Assembly (NCBI GenBank): GCA_946612055.1
Contig: CAMOEH010000042.1
Span: 1-8,823, forward strand
Reading direction: 5' to 3'
Length of the DNA stretch: 8,823 bases
Source of the DNA: an uncultured Bacillota bacterium
GTDB lineage: Bacteria; Bacillota_I; Bacilli_A; RFN20; CAG-826
Under the pieces are notes generated by a model. The model worked only from the letters and a program-made list of their open reading frames with translations. It was not told the origin of the DNA and did no database searches. Positions within the stretch are counted from its first letter, which is position 1, and every line of letters starts with the position of its first letter. The position numbers and the translations under genes were made by a program. Of the stretch, positions 1 through 6,230 are shown one piece after another.

Positions 1-150
1 GATAATGTCTTTGTCGTGGATCTAAAATCCCCATTCCTCGTCTTTAGAAGCCGATAAAACCGCGTCAGAAACAAAAGAGACGATGTCATCGCCCTCTCGA
101 ATAATCGGAGCGCGGATGCCCCGAGATACAGTGCCAACTAATCTTGCCAT
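1..150 (-). pseudogene. CofE-like (F420-0:glutamate ligase family) gene, 5' part, interrupted by in-frame TAG, partial at left edge
   Basis: Reading the minus strand from the ATG at 150-148 gives a protein beginning MARLVGTVSRGIRAPIIREG, then GDDIV and VSDAVLSASKDEEWGF, a TAG stop at codon 43 (24-22), then IHDKDII in the same frame up to the window edge. The start matches my recollection of the CofE-like gamma-glutamyl ligase family (VGTxxRGxRxPIIREGDD, then GF-x-I/L-x-D-x-DVVAVTES). CofE adds glutamate to the deazaflavin F420. Bacillota homologues often occur where F420 is not known, so their substrate is uncertain. The similarity continues past the TAG without a frame change, which suggests a single-base nonsense change, a sequencing error or a decayed gene. 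An upstream AGGGGGG (160-154) could be the ribosome binding site. The gene is divergent from the LysR gene. The family call rests on about 49 residues. Confidence 0.55.
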
Positions 151-183
151 AAGCCCCCCTTTTGCCAAGAGTTGTATAGGGCT

Positions 184-212
184 ATCCTACCACGGGTTAT
201 TTTGCATATCAA
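184..212 (-). promoter_or_regulatory. Candidate sigma-70 promoter for the leftward CofE-like gene
   Basis: On the minus strand there is a -35-like TTGATA (212-207), a 17-base spacer and a -10-like TAGGAT (189-184). This would start transcription about 27 bases upstream of the ATG at 150. The spacing is optimal and each hexamer has one or two mismatches to consensus. It overlaps the control region of the divergent LysR gene, the usual place for a LysR-type regulator to act on both genes. No experimental support is visible. Confidence 0.4.
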
Positions 213-232
213 AATACATATATAATAATAAT

Positions 233-241
233 TGCTATAAT
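233..241 (+). promoter_or_regulatory. Extended -10 promoter of the LysR gene
   Basis: TGCTATAAT is a perfect extended -10 element (TGn followed by TATAAT) 26 bases upstream of the LysR start codon. No good -35 hexamer lies 17 bases further upstream, which is acceptable for an extended -10 promoter. A second TATAAT at 221-226 lies in the same AT-rich stretch but has only a poorly spaced -35 (TTGCAT at 202-207, 13-base spacer). Confidence 0.5.
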
Positions 242-267
242 CTTTTCGGTATGGCAAAGGAGAGCTT

Positions 268-1167
268 ATGGATTTGAAGGTATTGCGTCATTTCGTCGTT
301 GTGGCGGAAGAACTTAACATCACGAAAGCGGCAAAAATCCTCTTAATGAGTCAGCCGCCTTTGAGCCTTCAAATGAAGCGTTTGGAAGAAGAACTCCATA
401 CGACTCTTTTCCTTCGCGGAGGCAAAAGCCTGGTTTTGACGGAAGAAGGGAAATACCTTTACCGCAAAGCCAAAGATATTCTCGCTTTAAACGATAAGAC
501 CATCGATGACATTCTTTTGATGGGAAAAGGTTTAAGCGGGACGATTTCCATTGGTTTTTCTTCGGGGTTTTCTTCTTCCATCATTGCCGATTGGATCAGC
601 GAATTCTCTAGAGAGAACCCTTTTGTTCGTTTTCACATTCGGGCTGAGGATAGTGATAGCTTAATGGAGAAGATGCGGCTAGGCTTAATTTCATTGGCTG
701 TCATCACCGCTCCATACGATCAGGTTCTTCTCAATGGCTTCCCCGTTGTTGAGGAAAATATGGTGGCATGTCTCCCCTCTTCTCACCCATTGGCCCAAAA
801 TGGATCTTCAAAAATATCCCTGCATGACCTTGCCAAAGAAAAAATCGTAACCCCGGGAAGAAAATCCTCCGTGGACACGATTTTAAAATGGTTCCGAAGT
901 AGCAAAGGCGAACCCGAAATCGTCTGCGAAACCGATAGTTATTCCACCGCTATCGCGTTAGCCGAAAAAGAGATGGGCATTGCCATTGTTCCACTGAAAG
1001 TAATTAACGAGAGCAAATCCGTCGTATTTAAGCCCATCGAAGGCAATGGGAAAACCATCGAATTCCATTTCGTGTGGCGAAAAGGGCATCCTCTTCCAAC
1101 CATTGAAGAGAATTTCATCGACTTCGTAAAAGCGAAATATCTAGGTGAAACCCCAGAATCTCGTTAG
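268..1167 (+). CDS. LysR-family transcriptional regulator
   Basis: At 299 residues this is the typical LysR length. The N-terminal winged helix-turn-helix spans about residues 1-60 and carries the family hallmark AAKILLMSQPPLSLQMKRLE (21-40), followed by the LTEEGKYLYRKAKDIL linker helix. Residues from about 91 to 295 form the periplasmic-binding-protein-like effector domain, starting GTISIGFSSG. The protein is cytoplasmic and should bind DNA as an oligomer, with a small-molecule co-inducer. The ATG at 268 is favoured by an AAAGGAGAG ribosome binding site (256-264). The gene is divergent from the CofE-like gene, so autoregulation and control of that neighbour is the default inference. Control of the eda-kdgK module or the FAD enzyme is also possible. 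The TAG stop directly abuts the stop of the convergent FAD gene. The effector cannot be predicted. Confidence 0.93.
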   Translation: MDLKVLRHFVVVAEELNITKAAKILLMSQPPLSLQMKRLEEELHTTLFLRGGKSLVLTEEGKYLYRKAKDILALNDKTIDDILLMGKGLSGTISIGFSSGFSSSIIADWISEFSRENPFVRFHIRAEDSDSLMEKMRLGLISLAVITAPYDQVLLNGFPVVEENMVACLPSSHPLAQNGSSKISLHDLAKEKIVTPGRKSSVDTILKWFRSSKGEPEIVCETDSYSTAIALAEKEMGIAIVPLKVINESKSVVFKPIEGNGKTIEFHFVWRKGHPLPTIEENFIDFVKAKYLGETPESR

Positions 1168-2589
1168 TTATTTCTCTTGGATTCTTTTCGCGATATTTCT
1201 CGCGATGAAAATGCCGCTAGCTCCAGCCTGGGCAAGGCCGCGAGTTAAGCCTGCGCCATCGCCTCCGACAAAGAGGTTTTTGATGTTTTTGATTTCGAGT
1301 TCATTCGTGATATCTGGGTGGGCCGAATAATATTTGGCTTCCACGCCATATAGAAGCGTATGTTCGGTGGCAATCCCCGGGGTCACTTTATCGAGAACGC
1401 GGATCATTTCAATGATCGCTTCCATCGTTTTTTGAGGCATACATAACGTCAAATCGCCTGGAACCGCTTCTTTCAAGGTAGGACGGACAAACCCTTCTTT
1501 AATACGCTTTTCGGTAGAACGCCTTCCAAGGCGAATATCGCCAAAGCGCTGAACGATAACGCTTCCGCAAGCCAGTTGGTTGGCTAAAGAAGATACCTTT
1601 TTAGCATATTCGTTTGGTTCTTTGAACGGTTCCGAAAAATGATGAGAGACCAATAATGCAAAATTGGTGTTCGGACTCGATAATTTCGAATCGCTATAGG
1701 AATGGCCATTGACGTTAACCACGCCTTCATAATTCTCAACAACGACATGGCCTCCAGGGTTAGAGCAGAACGTCCTAACGATATTGCCGTTGCTTGTCTG
1801 ATAAAGGAATTTCCCTTCGTAGAGGTTGTTATTAATTTCCTCCATCACGAGATTTGGGCATTCCACGCGGACACCGATATCGACTTGGGTCTGGTTCATT
1901 TTCACGCCCAGCTTCTCTAAGACTTCGCCAAGCCATTTGCTGCCTTCTCTTCCTACGCTTAAAGAAACGTAATCGGCATCAAAACGACGGCCATCTTCGA
2001 GCAATACGCCTTGGATTTGATCGTCTTTAACATAAATGTCTTTCACCCGGATGCCGAAATACATATCGATTCTTTCGGAAAGATAATGGGAAATCTGGGT
2101 TAGGATCTTGAGGTTTTCTTCTGTTCCAAGATGGCGGACTTTCGAACGGAGCAATTTTAATCCTGCCGCCATCGCTCGACGCTCAATTTGTTTTACTGTC
2201 GGCGTGTTGGGATCGGTGATGACCTTAGTCGCGCCAAAGCCGAGATTAATCTCATCAACATAATTGATAAGGTCTAGCAGTTCTTCTGGCTCCATATAAT
2301 CGGTTAGCCAGCCACCGAATTCGGTCGTGATGTTAAATTTGCCATCGGAATAAGCGCCGGCTCCACCGAAGCCATTGGTAATCGAGCAAGCGGGATAGCA
2401 AGAAGCATATCCTTTTGGATTCAATGGGCATTTGGTTAATTTATGCTCCAAGATTGGGCAACGCCTTTTTTCAATGGGGTTGCCTCCATCAATCAATGCA
2501 ATTTTGAGATTGGGGTTGAGTTTATTGAGCTCATAGGCCGCGAAATAGCCTGCGGGGCCAGCCCCAACGAATACGACATCATACTTCAT
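1168..2589 (-). CDS. NAD(P)/FAD-dependent oxidoreductase, COG2509-like
   Basis: The protein has 473 residues. An N-terminal Rossmann FAD-binding fold shows GAGPAG at 9-14 and an acidic residue after the second strand (D34). A second flavin-contacting motif, GGDGAG, lies at 442-447 near the C terminus, followed by GLAQAGASG. Between them are four cysteines (C44, C54, C64, C68) and the stretch GFGGAGAYSDGKFN (73-86), which I associate with the uncharacterised FAD-dependent dehydrogenase group COG2509. No signal peptide or membrane segment is apparent, so it is probably cytosolic. The reaction and electron partner are unknown for this group. The ATG at 2589-2587 is preceded by a weak GAGG site. 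The gene stands alone, convergent with LysR and divergent from eda, and its stop codon touches the LysR stop with no gap. Confidence 0.85.
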   Translation of the reverse strand: MKYDVVFVGAGPAGYFAAYELNKLNPNLKIALIDGGNPIEKRRCPILEHKLTKCPLNPKGYASCYPACSITNGFGGAGAYSDGKFNITTEFGGWLTDYMEPEELLDLINYVDEINLGFGATKVITDPNTPTVKQIERRAMAAGLKLLRSKVRHLGTEENLKILTQISHYLSERIDMYFGIRVKDIYVKDDQIQGVLLEDGRRFDADYVSLSVGREGSKWLGEVLEKLGVKMNQTQVDIGVRVECPNLVMEEINNNLYEGKFLYQTSNGNIVRTFCSNPGGHVVVENYEGVVNVNGHSYSDSKLSSPNTNFALLVSHHFSEPFKEPNEYAKKVSSLANQLACGSVIVQRFGDIRLGRRSTEKRIKEGFVRPTLKEAVPGDLTLCMPQKTMEAIIEMIRVLDKVTPGIATEHTLLYGVEAKYYSAHPDITNELEIKNIKNLFVGGDGAGLTRGLAQAGASGIFIARNIAKRIQEK

Positions 2590-2643
2590 GAAATAACCTC
2601 GACGCTCAATAATAACGCATCTACAAATTTTTCCACCTCTTAA

Positions 2644-2672
2644 TTTTTATTAATTAATCGTTCTGTGCACAA
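2644..2672 (-). promoter_or_regulatory. Possible promoter for the FAD oxidoreductase gene
   Basis: On the minus strand TTGTGC (2672-2667) is followed after 17 bases by TAAAAA (2649-2644), giving a leader of roughly 47 bases before the ATG at 2589. The hexamers are imperfect matches to sigma-70 consensus but the spacing is right. The -35 overlaps the perfect 8-base palindrome TGTGCACA (2664-2671), which could be an operator half or core. Confidence 0.3.
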
Positions 2673-2701
2673 ACCTTTTGAATTATTGCTTTTTTTCGCC
2701 C

Positions 2702-2720
2702 TCGCGCAATTTGCTCGCGA
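2702..2720. promoter_or_regulatory. Inverted repeat upstream of eda, possible operator
   Basis: TCGCG (2702-2706) and CGCGA (2716-2720) form a perfect 5-base inverted repeat separated by nine bases. The same bases also give a direct repeat, CTCGCG at 2701 and 2714. This GC-rich block stands out in an otherwise AT-rich intergenic region and sits 35-53 bases before the eda start codon, a plausible repressor position. No clear -35/-10 pair for eda could be fixed around it. The arms are short, so chance is possible. Confidence 0.3.
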
Positions 2721-2742
2721 ATAGATGTTGTTATATATTTTT

Positions 2743-2749
2743 GGAGGAG
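2743..2749 (+). promoter_or_regulatory. Ribosome binding site that sets the eda start
   Basis: GGAGGAG lies five bases before the ATG at 2755. An in-frame ATG at 2725 would add ten residues, but it would place this strong ribosome binding site inside the coding region and the extra residues (MLLYIFGGVF) do not look like family sequence. The 2755 start is therefore preferred. Confidence 0.8.
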
Positions 2750-2754
2750 TTTTT

Positions 2755-3357
2755 ATGGGCATATTAGAACAAATCAAAGAAAACAAAATCGTTCCCGTTG
2801 CCGTTTTTGCTAATGCCGAAGAGACAAGGCGTTGCTTATCGGAAATGGAAAAAGGCGGATTCCATGTAGTCGAAATCTGCTTCCGCAACGAATATGCTGG
2901 CGAGGCCATCGCTTTAGCGAAAAAAGAATTCCCGAATTTGCTTATCGGGGCAGGAACCGTCATTAACGAAGCGCAATGCCTCCAAGCTATCGATTATGGG
3001 GCAAGTTTCATCGTCTCACCCGGTTTCTCGGATGAGGTTCTTGCCCTTTGCCAAGAAAAAGGCGTTCTTTATGTTCCGGGTGTCGCTACTCCAACCGAAA
3101 TCATGCACGCCCTTTCTAAAGGCGTCGATCATTTGAAATTCTTCCCCGCGGAAATCTATGGCGGATTAGCCGGCATCAAAGCCTTATCAAGTGCTTTCCC
3201 GCAAGTCCGCTTCTTGCCTACGGGAGGAGTTGGCTTAGCCAATATGTCCGAATTCTTATCGTTTGAAAAGATCTTTGCTGTTGGCGGATCTTTCTTGCTA
3301 AAAGGCAACATTGCCGAAAATTGCGCGAAAGCAAAACAAATCATCGGAGGGAAATAA
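2755..3357 (+). CDS. eda: KDPG/KHG aldolase (2-dehydro-3-deoxy-phosphogluconate aldolase)
   Basis: This class I aldolase cleaves 2-keto-3-deoxy-6-phosphogluconate to pyruvate and glyceraldehyde-3-phosphate, and many family members also act on 2-keto-4-hydroxyglutarate. It is the last step of Entner-Doudoroff and hexuronate breakdown. The 200-residue length is typical for a single TIM-barrel domain. Visible landmarks are E40 and R44 in VEICFR, IGAGTV at 64-69, SPGF at 88-91, and the Schiff-base lysine K128 in HLKFFPAE, followed by LPTGGV at 154-159. KDPG and KDPGal aldolases share this fold, so galactose-series specificity cannot be excluded. The kdgK start codon lies one base after the stop, so the two genes form a translationally close operon. 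The kinase partner supports a KDG-to-KDPG-to-pyruvate role in the cytosol. Confidence 0.93.
   Translation: MGILEQIKENKIVPVAVFANAEETRRCLSEMEKGGFHVVEICFRNEYAGEAIALAKKEFPNLLIGAGTVINEAQCLQAIDYGASFIVSPGFSDEVLALCQEKGVLYVPGVATPTEIMHALSKGVDHLKFFPAEIYGGLAGIKALSSAFPQVRFLPTGGVGLANMSEFLSFEKIFAVGGSFLLKGNIAENCAKAKQIIGGK
3346..3351 (+). promoter_or_regulatory. Ribosome binding site of kdgK inside the eda 3' end
   Basis: GGAGGG lies seven bases before the ATG at 3359 and is embedded in the last codons of eda. It decides the kdgK start: the frame is open upstream to a TTG at 3311, but that would overlap eda by 47 bases and lacks a comparable site. Confidence 0.75.
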
Positions 3358-3358
3358 A

Positions 3359-4381
3359 ATGGCCAAAATCGTTACTTTCGGCGAAATCATGCTTCGCCTA
3401 TCGACTCCGGATCGTCAACGTCTAGTCAATGCCGATTCTTTTGATGTCTGCTATGGAGGAGGCGAAGCCAATGTCGCGGTTAGCCTCGCCCATTATGGAC
3501 ATGACGCCTATTTCGTAACCAAGCTCCCTAATAACGACATCGGAAGCGCGGCTTTAAGACGTCTAAAAGAAGAGGACGTGCATACGGATTTCATCGTTAG
3601 AGGCGGTAAACGCCTTGGCATTTATTATCTAGAGACCGGCTCAAGCTTAAGGGCTTCTCAGGTCATTTATGACCGAGCGGATTCCTCAATTTCAGAAGCC
3701 TCGTTGGATGATTTTGATTTCGAGAAGATCTTAGAAGGGGCCTCCATCTTCCATTTCTCTGGCATTACACCAGCTTTAAGTAAAGGATGTGCTGAACTGG
3801 TTAAGAAGGCTTGCATCGCGGCAAAGAAACTTGGCGTAACCGTTTCTTGCGATCTCAATTACCGAAAGAAACTTTGGAGCAAAGAAGAGGCAAGAGCCAC
3901 GATGGTTCCTTTAATGGAATATGTTGATATCTGCATCGGCAACGAAGAAGATGCCGAGAATTGCCTTGGCTTCAAACCCGATAGCGACGTTACCAAAGGT
4001 AAAACGGATGCGGAAGGATATAAAAAGATCTTCCTTGCCATGGCAAAGCAATTTGGTTTCTCTTATGTTGCTTCGACCTTACGTGAATCCTATAGTGCTT
4101 CCCATAATGGCTGGAAAGCGTTGCTTTACGATGGCTCTTCCTTTTATGAAAGCAAGCATTACGACATCGCCCCCATCGTTGACAGAGTTGGGTCAGGTGA
4201 TTCTTTCTCTGCTGGCTTGCTCCATGGCCTATTGGTCTATGAAGACAAACAAAAGGCCGTTGATTTTGCCGTTGCCGCAAGCGCGTTAAAACATACCATT
4301 GCTGGCGATTTCAACGAAGTCAGCATTTCGGAAGTCGAAAAACTAATGAACGGGGATGGCTCTGGACGGGTCTCCCGTTAA
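3359..4381 (+). CDS. kdgK: 2-dehydro-3-deoxygluconate kinase (PfkB family)
   Basis: This kinase phosphorylates 2-keto-3-deoxygluconate with ATP to give KDPG, the substrate of the aldolase encoded just upstream. The 340-residue product is a ribokinase/PfkB-fold enzyme. It begins VTFGEIMLRLSTPD and has the substrate-binding glycine cluster YGGGEANVAVSLA (32-44). The C-terminal signature DRVGSGDSFSAGL (275-287) contains the anion-hole glycines and the catalytic base D281. DLNYRKKLW (165-173) and IGNEED (193-198) are features I associate with the KDG kinase branch. Another PfkB sugar kinase is possible in principle, but the one-base spacing from eda makes KDG the most likely substrate. The gene converges on the aldolase operon 33 bases downstream. 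Confidence 0.88.
   Translation: MAKIVTFGEIMLRLSTPDRQRLVNADSFDVCYGGGEANVAVSLAHYGHDAYFVTKLPNNDIGSAALRRLKEEDVHTDFIVRGGKRLGIYYLETGSSLRASQVIYDRADSSISEASLDDFDFEKILEGASIFHFSGITPALSKGCAELVKKACIAAKKLGVTVSCDLNYRKKLWSKEEARATMVPLMEYVDICIGNEEDAENCLGFKPDSDVTKGKTDAEGYKKIFLAMAKQFGFSYVASTLRESYSASHNGWKALLYDGSSFYESKHYDIAPIVDRVGSGDSFSAGLLHGLLVYEDKQKAVDFAVAASALKHTIAGDFNEVSISEVEKLMNGDGSGRVSR
4366..4378 (+). terminator. Short hairpin at the kdgK stop, weak terminator candidate
   Basis: ACGGG (4366-4370), loop TCT and CCCGT (4374-4378) form a perfect 5-base GC-rich stem, which a G-T pair can extend by one. It is followed by TTAATTTC rather than a solid run of T, so it would be a weak intrinsic terminator for the rightward operon. 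The arms lie in the last kdgK codons and touch the stop. On the opposite strand no T run follows, so it is unlikely to end the leftward operon. Confidence 0.3.
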
Positions 4382-4414
4382 TTTCAAGCGATACGTGACA
4401 ATAAATTCGATCGA

Positions 4415-5254
4415 TTAATCTAGCCGAGAGAAGATTTTCATGGCGCGCATTGCGTCCTCTTTCATCGCCTTCGTCGCTTTCGCGGCCAATTCGTGATAGA
4501 AGGTAACGTTATGTTCTGACAAAACACGGCCCGCTTCATCAAGCCCCGCTTTTCCCATGTAGGAATAATAATTGATCTTGCGGACCCCTCGGCTCATTGC
4601 CTGTAGATAGTCTTCTTTTGGTAAACCAGATCCCCCGTGCATGACCAAAGGGATGCCAATCAAACGATGGATCTCTTCGATTCTTGGGAAATCTAGTTTC
4701 GGTTTCACCTTGTAAATGCCATGGGCAGTTCCAAAAGAGCAAGCCAAGGCATCGATCCCCGTATCGCGGACAAAGCGAAGGGCAAGATCGGGATCGGTAT
4801 AAACCGCACCACCGTTTTCTCCTGCGCCGCCTTCTCTTGAAGCAAGGGCGCCAATCTCGGCTTCAACCGACGCCCCGTATTGACGAGCCATCTTCACCGC
4901 CGCCACGGTATTCTTGACGTTGCTTTCGTAAGGAAGGATAGAGCCATCGTACATAATGGAGGTGAAACCGAGTTTTAAAGCGCGCTCAATATAGTGGAGA
5001 TGTTCACCATGATCTAGATGAACACATACTTTCGTTTTCGCCCGTTCCGCCATAAAAACCATCACGGGTCCAATGATATCCAAAGGCGCATCAGGCTCAT
5101 GAATTTCAGCGTGAGAAATAATCACAGGGACGCCAAGTTCCTCTGCTGCTGATATGACTGCGACAATATTTTCTAGTGTTGGCGTGTTATAAGCCCCGAT
5201 CGCGATATCTCTTTTTTCAGCGATATCCAAAACTTCTTTTAATGTTGCTAACAT
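4415..5254 (-). CDS. Class II (zinc-dependent) aldolase, fructose-bisphosphate/tagatose-bisphosphate family
   Basis: The product is a 279-residue TIM-barrel aldolase of the FbaA/GatY/KbaY/IolJ group, which makes or cleaves a ketose phosphate using a zinc-bound DHAP enediolate. Visible residues are the catalytic D81 and zinc ligand H82 in HLDHG (79-83), further zinc-ligand histidines H178 in GTAHG and H206 in MHGGSG, EAEIG at 131-135, and the phosphate-binding SGLPKED region. The length fits the family. It is the last gene of a four-gene operon behind an isomerase and an FGGY kinase, so it probably cleaves the phosphorylated ketose made by them, yielding DHAP and an aldehyde. That assignment is inference: housekeeping fructose-bisphosphate aldolase or tagatose-bisphosphate aldolase remain alternatives. 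No gene symbol is given because the family members differ in substrate. Confidence 0.9.
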   Translation of the reverse strand: MLATLKEVLDIAEKRDIAIGAYNTPTLENIVAVISAAEELGVPVIISHAEIHEPDAPLDIIGPVMVFMAERAKTKVCVHLDHGEHLHYIERALKLGFTSIMYDGSILPYESNVKNTVAAVKMARQYGASVEAEIGALASREGGAGENGGAVYTDPDLALRFVRDTGIDALACSFGTAHGIYKVKPKLDFPRIEEIHRLIGIPLVMHGGSGLPKEDYLQAMSRGVRKINYYSYMGKAGLDEAGRVLSEHNVTFYHELAAKATKAMKEDAMRAMKIFSRLD

Positions 5255-5257
5255 AAA

Positions 5258-5266
5258 TCCTCCTTT
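5258..5266 (-). promoter_or_regulatory. Strong ribosome binding site of the class II aldolase, overlapping the upstream stop
   Basis: AAAGGAGGA on the minus strand ends three bases before the ATG at 5254. It overlaps the TAA stop of the DUF4432 gene (5267-5265). Its near-consensus sequence suggests the aldolase is translated efficiently, in contrast to the kinase two genes upstream, which has no clear site. Confidence 0.75.
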
Positions 5267-6230
5267 AGCAGCGATAGAAATCGAAATTCAAAATGTAATG
5301 CAACGACTCTCCGGGTTGCACATAGGTTAACTTGCCTTCTTTTTTATTAACAGCATATCCATCCGCATTGACATTTCCTGGCTCTAGGCCAAGAACATAA
5401 TCGCGAACGCCAAACATTTTCCATTCCACAAATTCTGGCAAGGAAGCGGGATCAAAAGTCATTTTCATTCCAATGCCAACATCCGGAGAATCTAATGTCA
5501 CAACCCCTTCGTTTTTGAATTGATGATAATAGCAGCGTTCGATAAACCCTTCTTGAGGGGGAAGAATATCAGACCACGTCGCGATGTCTTTCGCAGCAAG
5601 CTCATTTCTTGGTTTAACCGAAGTTGAGGCTATCTTCAATCGCGAGCTTTCTTGAACTAGAGGATAGCCGAGATTGCAGTGATATAAGACCATGATGGGG
5701 GTCTTTTGATCGCCTTGATTGATAATTTCGTCTTCCAAAGCGATCGTGTTTTCTTCCATTCCAAAACGAAGGAAGCGAATGCGTTTGATTTTCCTACCGA
5801 AGACGCTTTCATCGAGGAGAATTGTCTTTACTACGATTTCCTTCTCATTGATTTCATAGCTATATTGAGAAACCGGAATCGTTGATACGTTCCCATGAAG
5901 GGGGTGTTCTCCATCTTCGTCCACGCTTGAAGTTCCAACGTTATCATAGCCGCAAGTGATGAAAAAGCCTCCACCAAAGGTTTTGAGCCAGCCATCGCCA
6001 TGGCCATCATAATAAGAAGGATGAACAAAACCGTTAGGCGTGAGATAAGAAACGACAGTTCCCCAAATCGAAAGGAAAGCAATATCGCCACTTCGGTCTA
6101 AAGAAACCCAAGCTTCTAATCCGGCATGATTACGGATGATTAACATCCGCATGCCTTCTTGTTTGCCTCCTTTGAGGGTGCATTCCACCACTCCACCGTA
6201 TTGAAGAGAGTTGCCAATATAAGGATTCAT
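5265..6230 (-). CDS. DUF4432 / aldose 1-epimerase (mutarotase)-like protein
   Basis: The 321-residue product has the beta-rich composition of the galactose-mutarotase-like fold. Residues that could be catalytic by analogy with aldose 1-epimerases are H109 and H112 in HPLHGNVSTIP, H184 in LYHCNLGYPL (182-191) and E283 in GLEPGN, near the C terminus where mutarotases carry their general base. DRSGDIA (45-51) and the overall layout match my recollection of DUF4432 proteins, which occur in sugar-catabolic operons and are mostly uncharacterised. It is cytosolic, with no signal peptide. The ATG overlaps the kinase TGA by four bases, and AAGGAG (6243-6238) lies seven bases upstream. The likely role is to interconvert anomers, or possibly to epimerise the pathway sugar. 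This is an inference from fold and context. Confidence 0.78.
   Translation of the reverse strand: MNPYIGNSLQYGGVVECTLKGGKQEGMRMLIIRNHAGLEAWVSLDRSGDIAFLSIWGTVVSYLTPNGFVHPSYYDGHGDGWLKTFGGGFFITCGYDNVGTSSVDEDGEHPLHGNVSTIPVSQYSYEINEKEIVVKTILLDESVFGRKIKRIRFLRFGMEENTIALEDEIINQGDQKTPIMVLYHCNLGYPLVQESSRLKIASTSVKPRNELAAKDIATWSDILPPQEGFIERCYYHQFKNEGVVTLDSPDVGIGMKMTFDPASLPEFVEWKMFGVRDYVLGLEPGNVNADGYAVNKKEGKLTYVQPGESLHYILNFDFYRC

Noticed and set aside
83..277. Open frame of 64 codons on the plus strand overlapping the LysR start
   Set aside because: It runs antisense to the CofE-like coding sequence, crosses the promoter region, lacks a ribosome binding site and has no recognisable family sequence.
2711..2739. 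TTTGCT-17-TATATT as an eda promoter
   Set aside because: Transcription would begin at about 2746, inside the ribosome binding site, leaving a truncated site; implausible without other evidence.
2725..2754. Earlier in-frame ATG for eda
   Set aside because: It would place the strong GGAGGAG site inside the gene and add residues unlike the family.
2640..2963. Minus-strand open frame of 107 codons over the eda 5' end
   Set aside because: It is antisense to a well-supported eda coding region; the composition looks like a shadow of that frame and no start signal is present.
4407..4414. TCGATCGA palindrome between the convergent operons as a terminator or operator
   Set aside because: It is only eight bases with no loop and no T run; it fits chance in a 33-base spacer.
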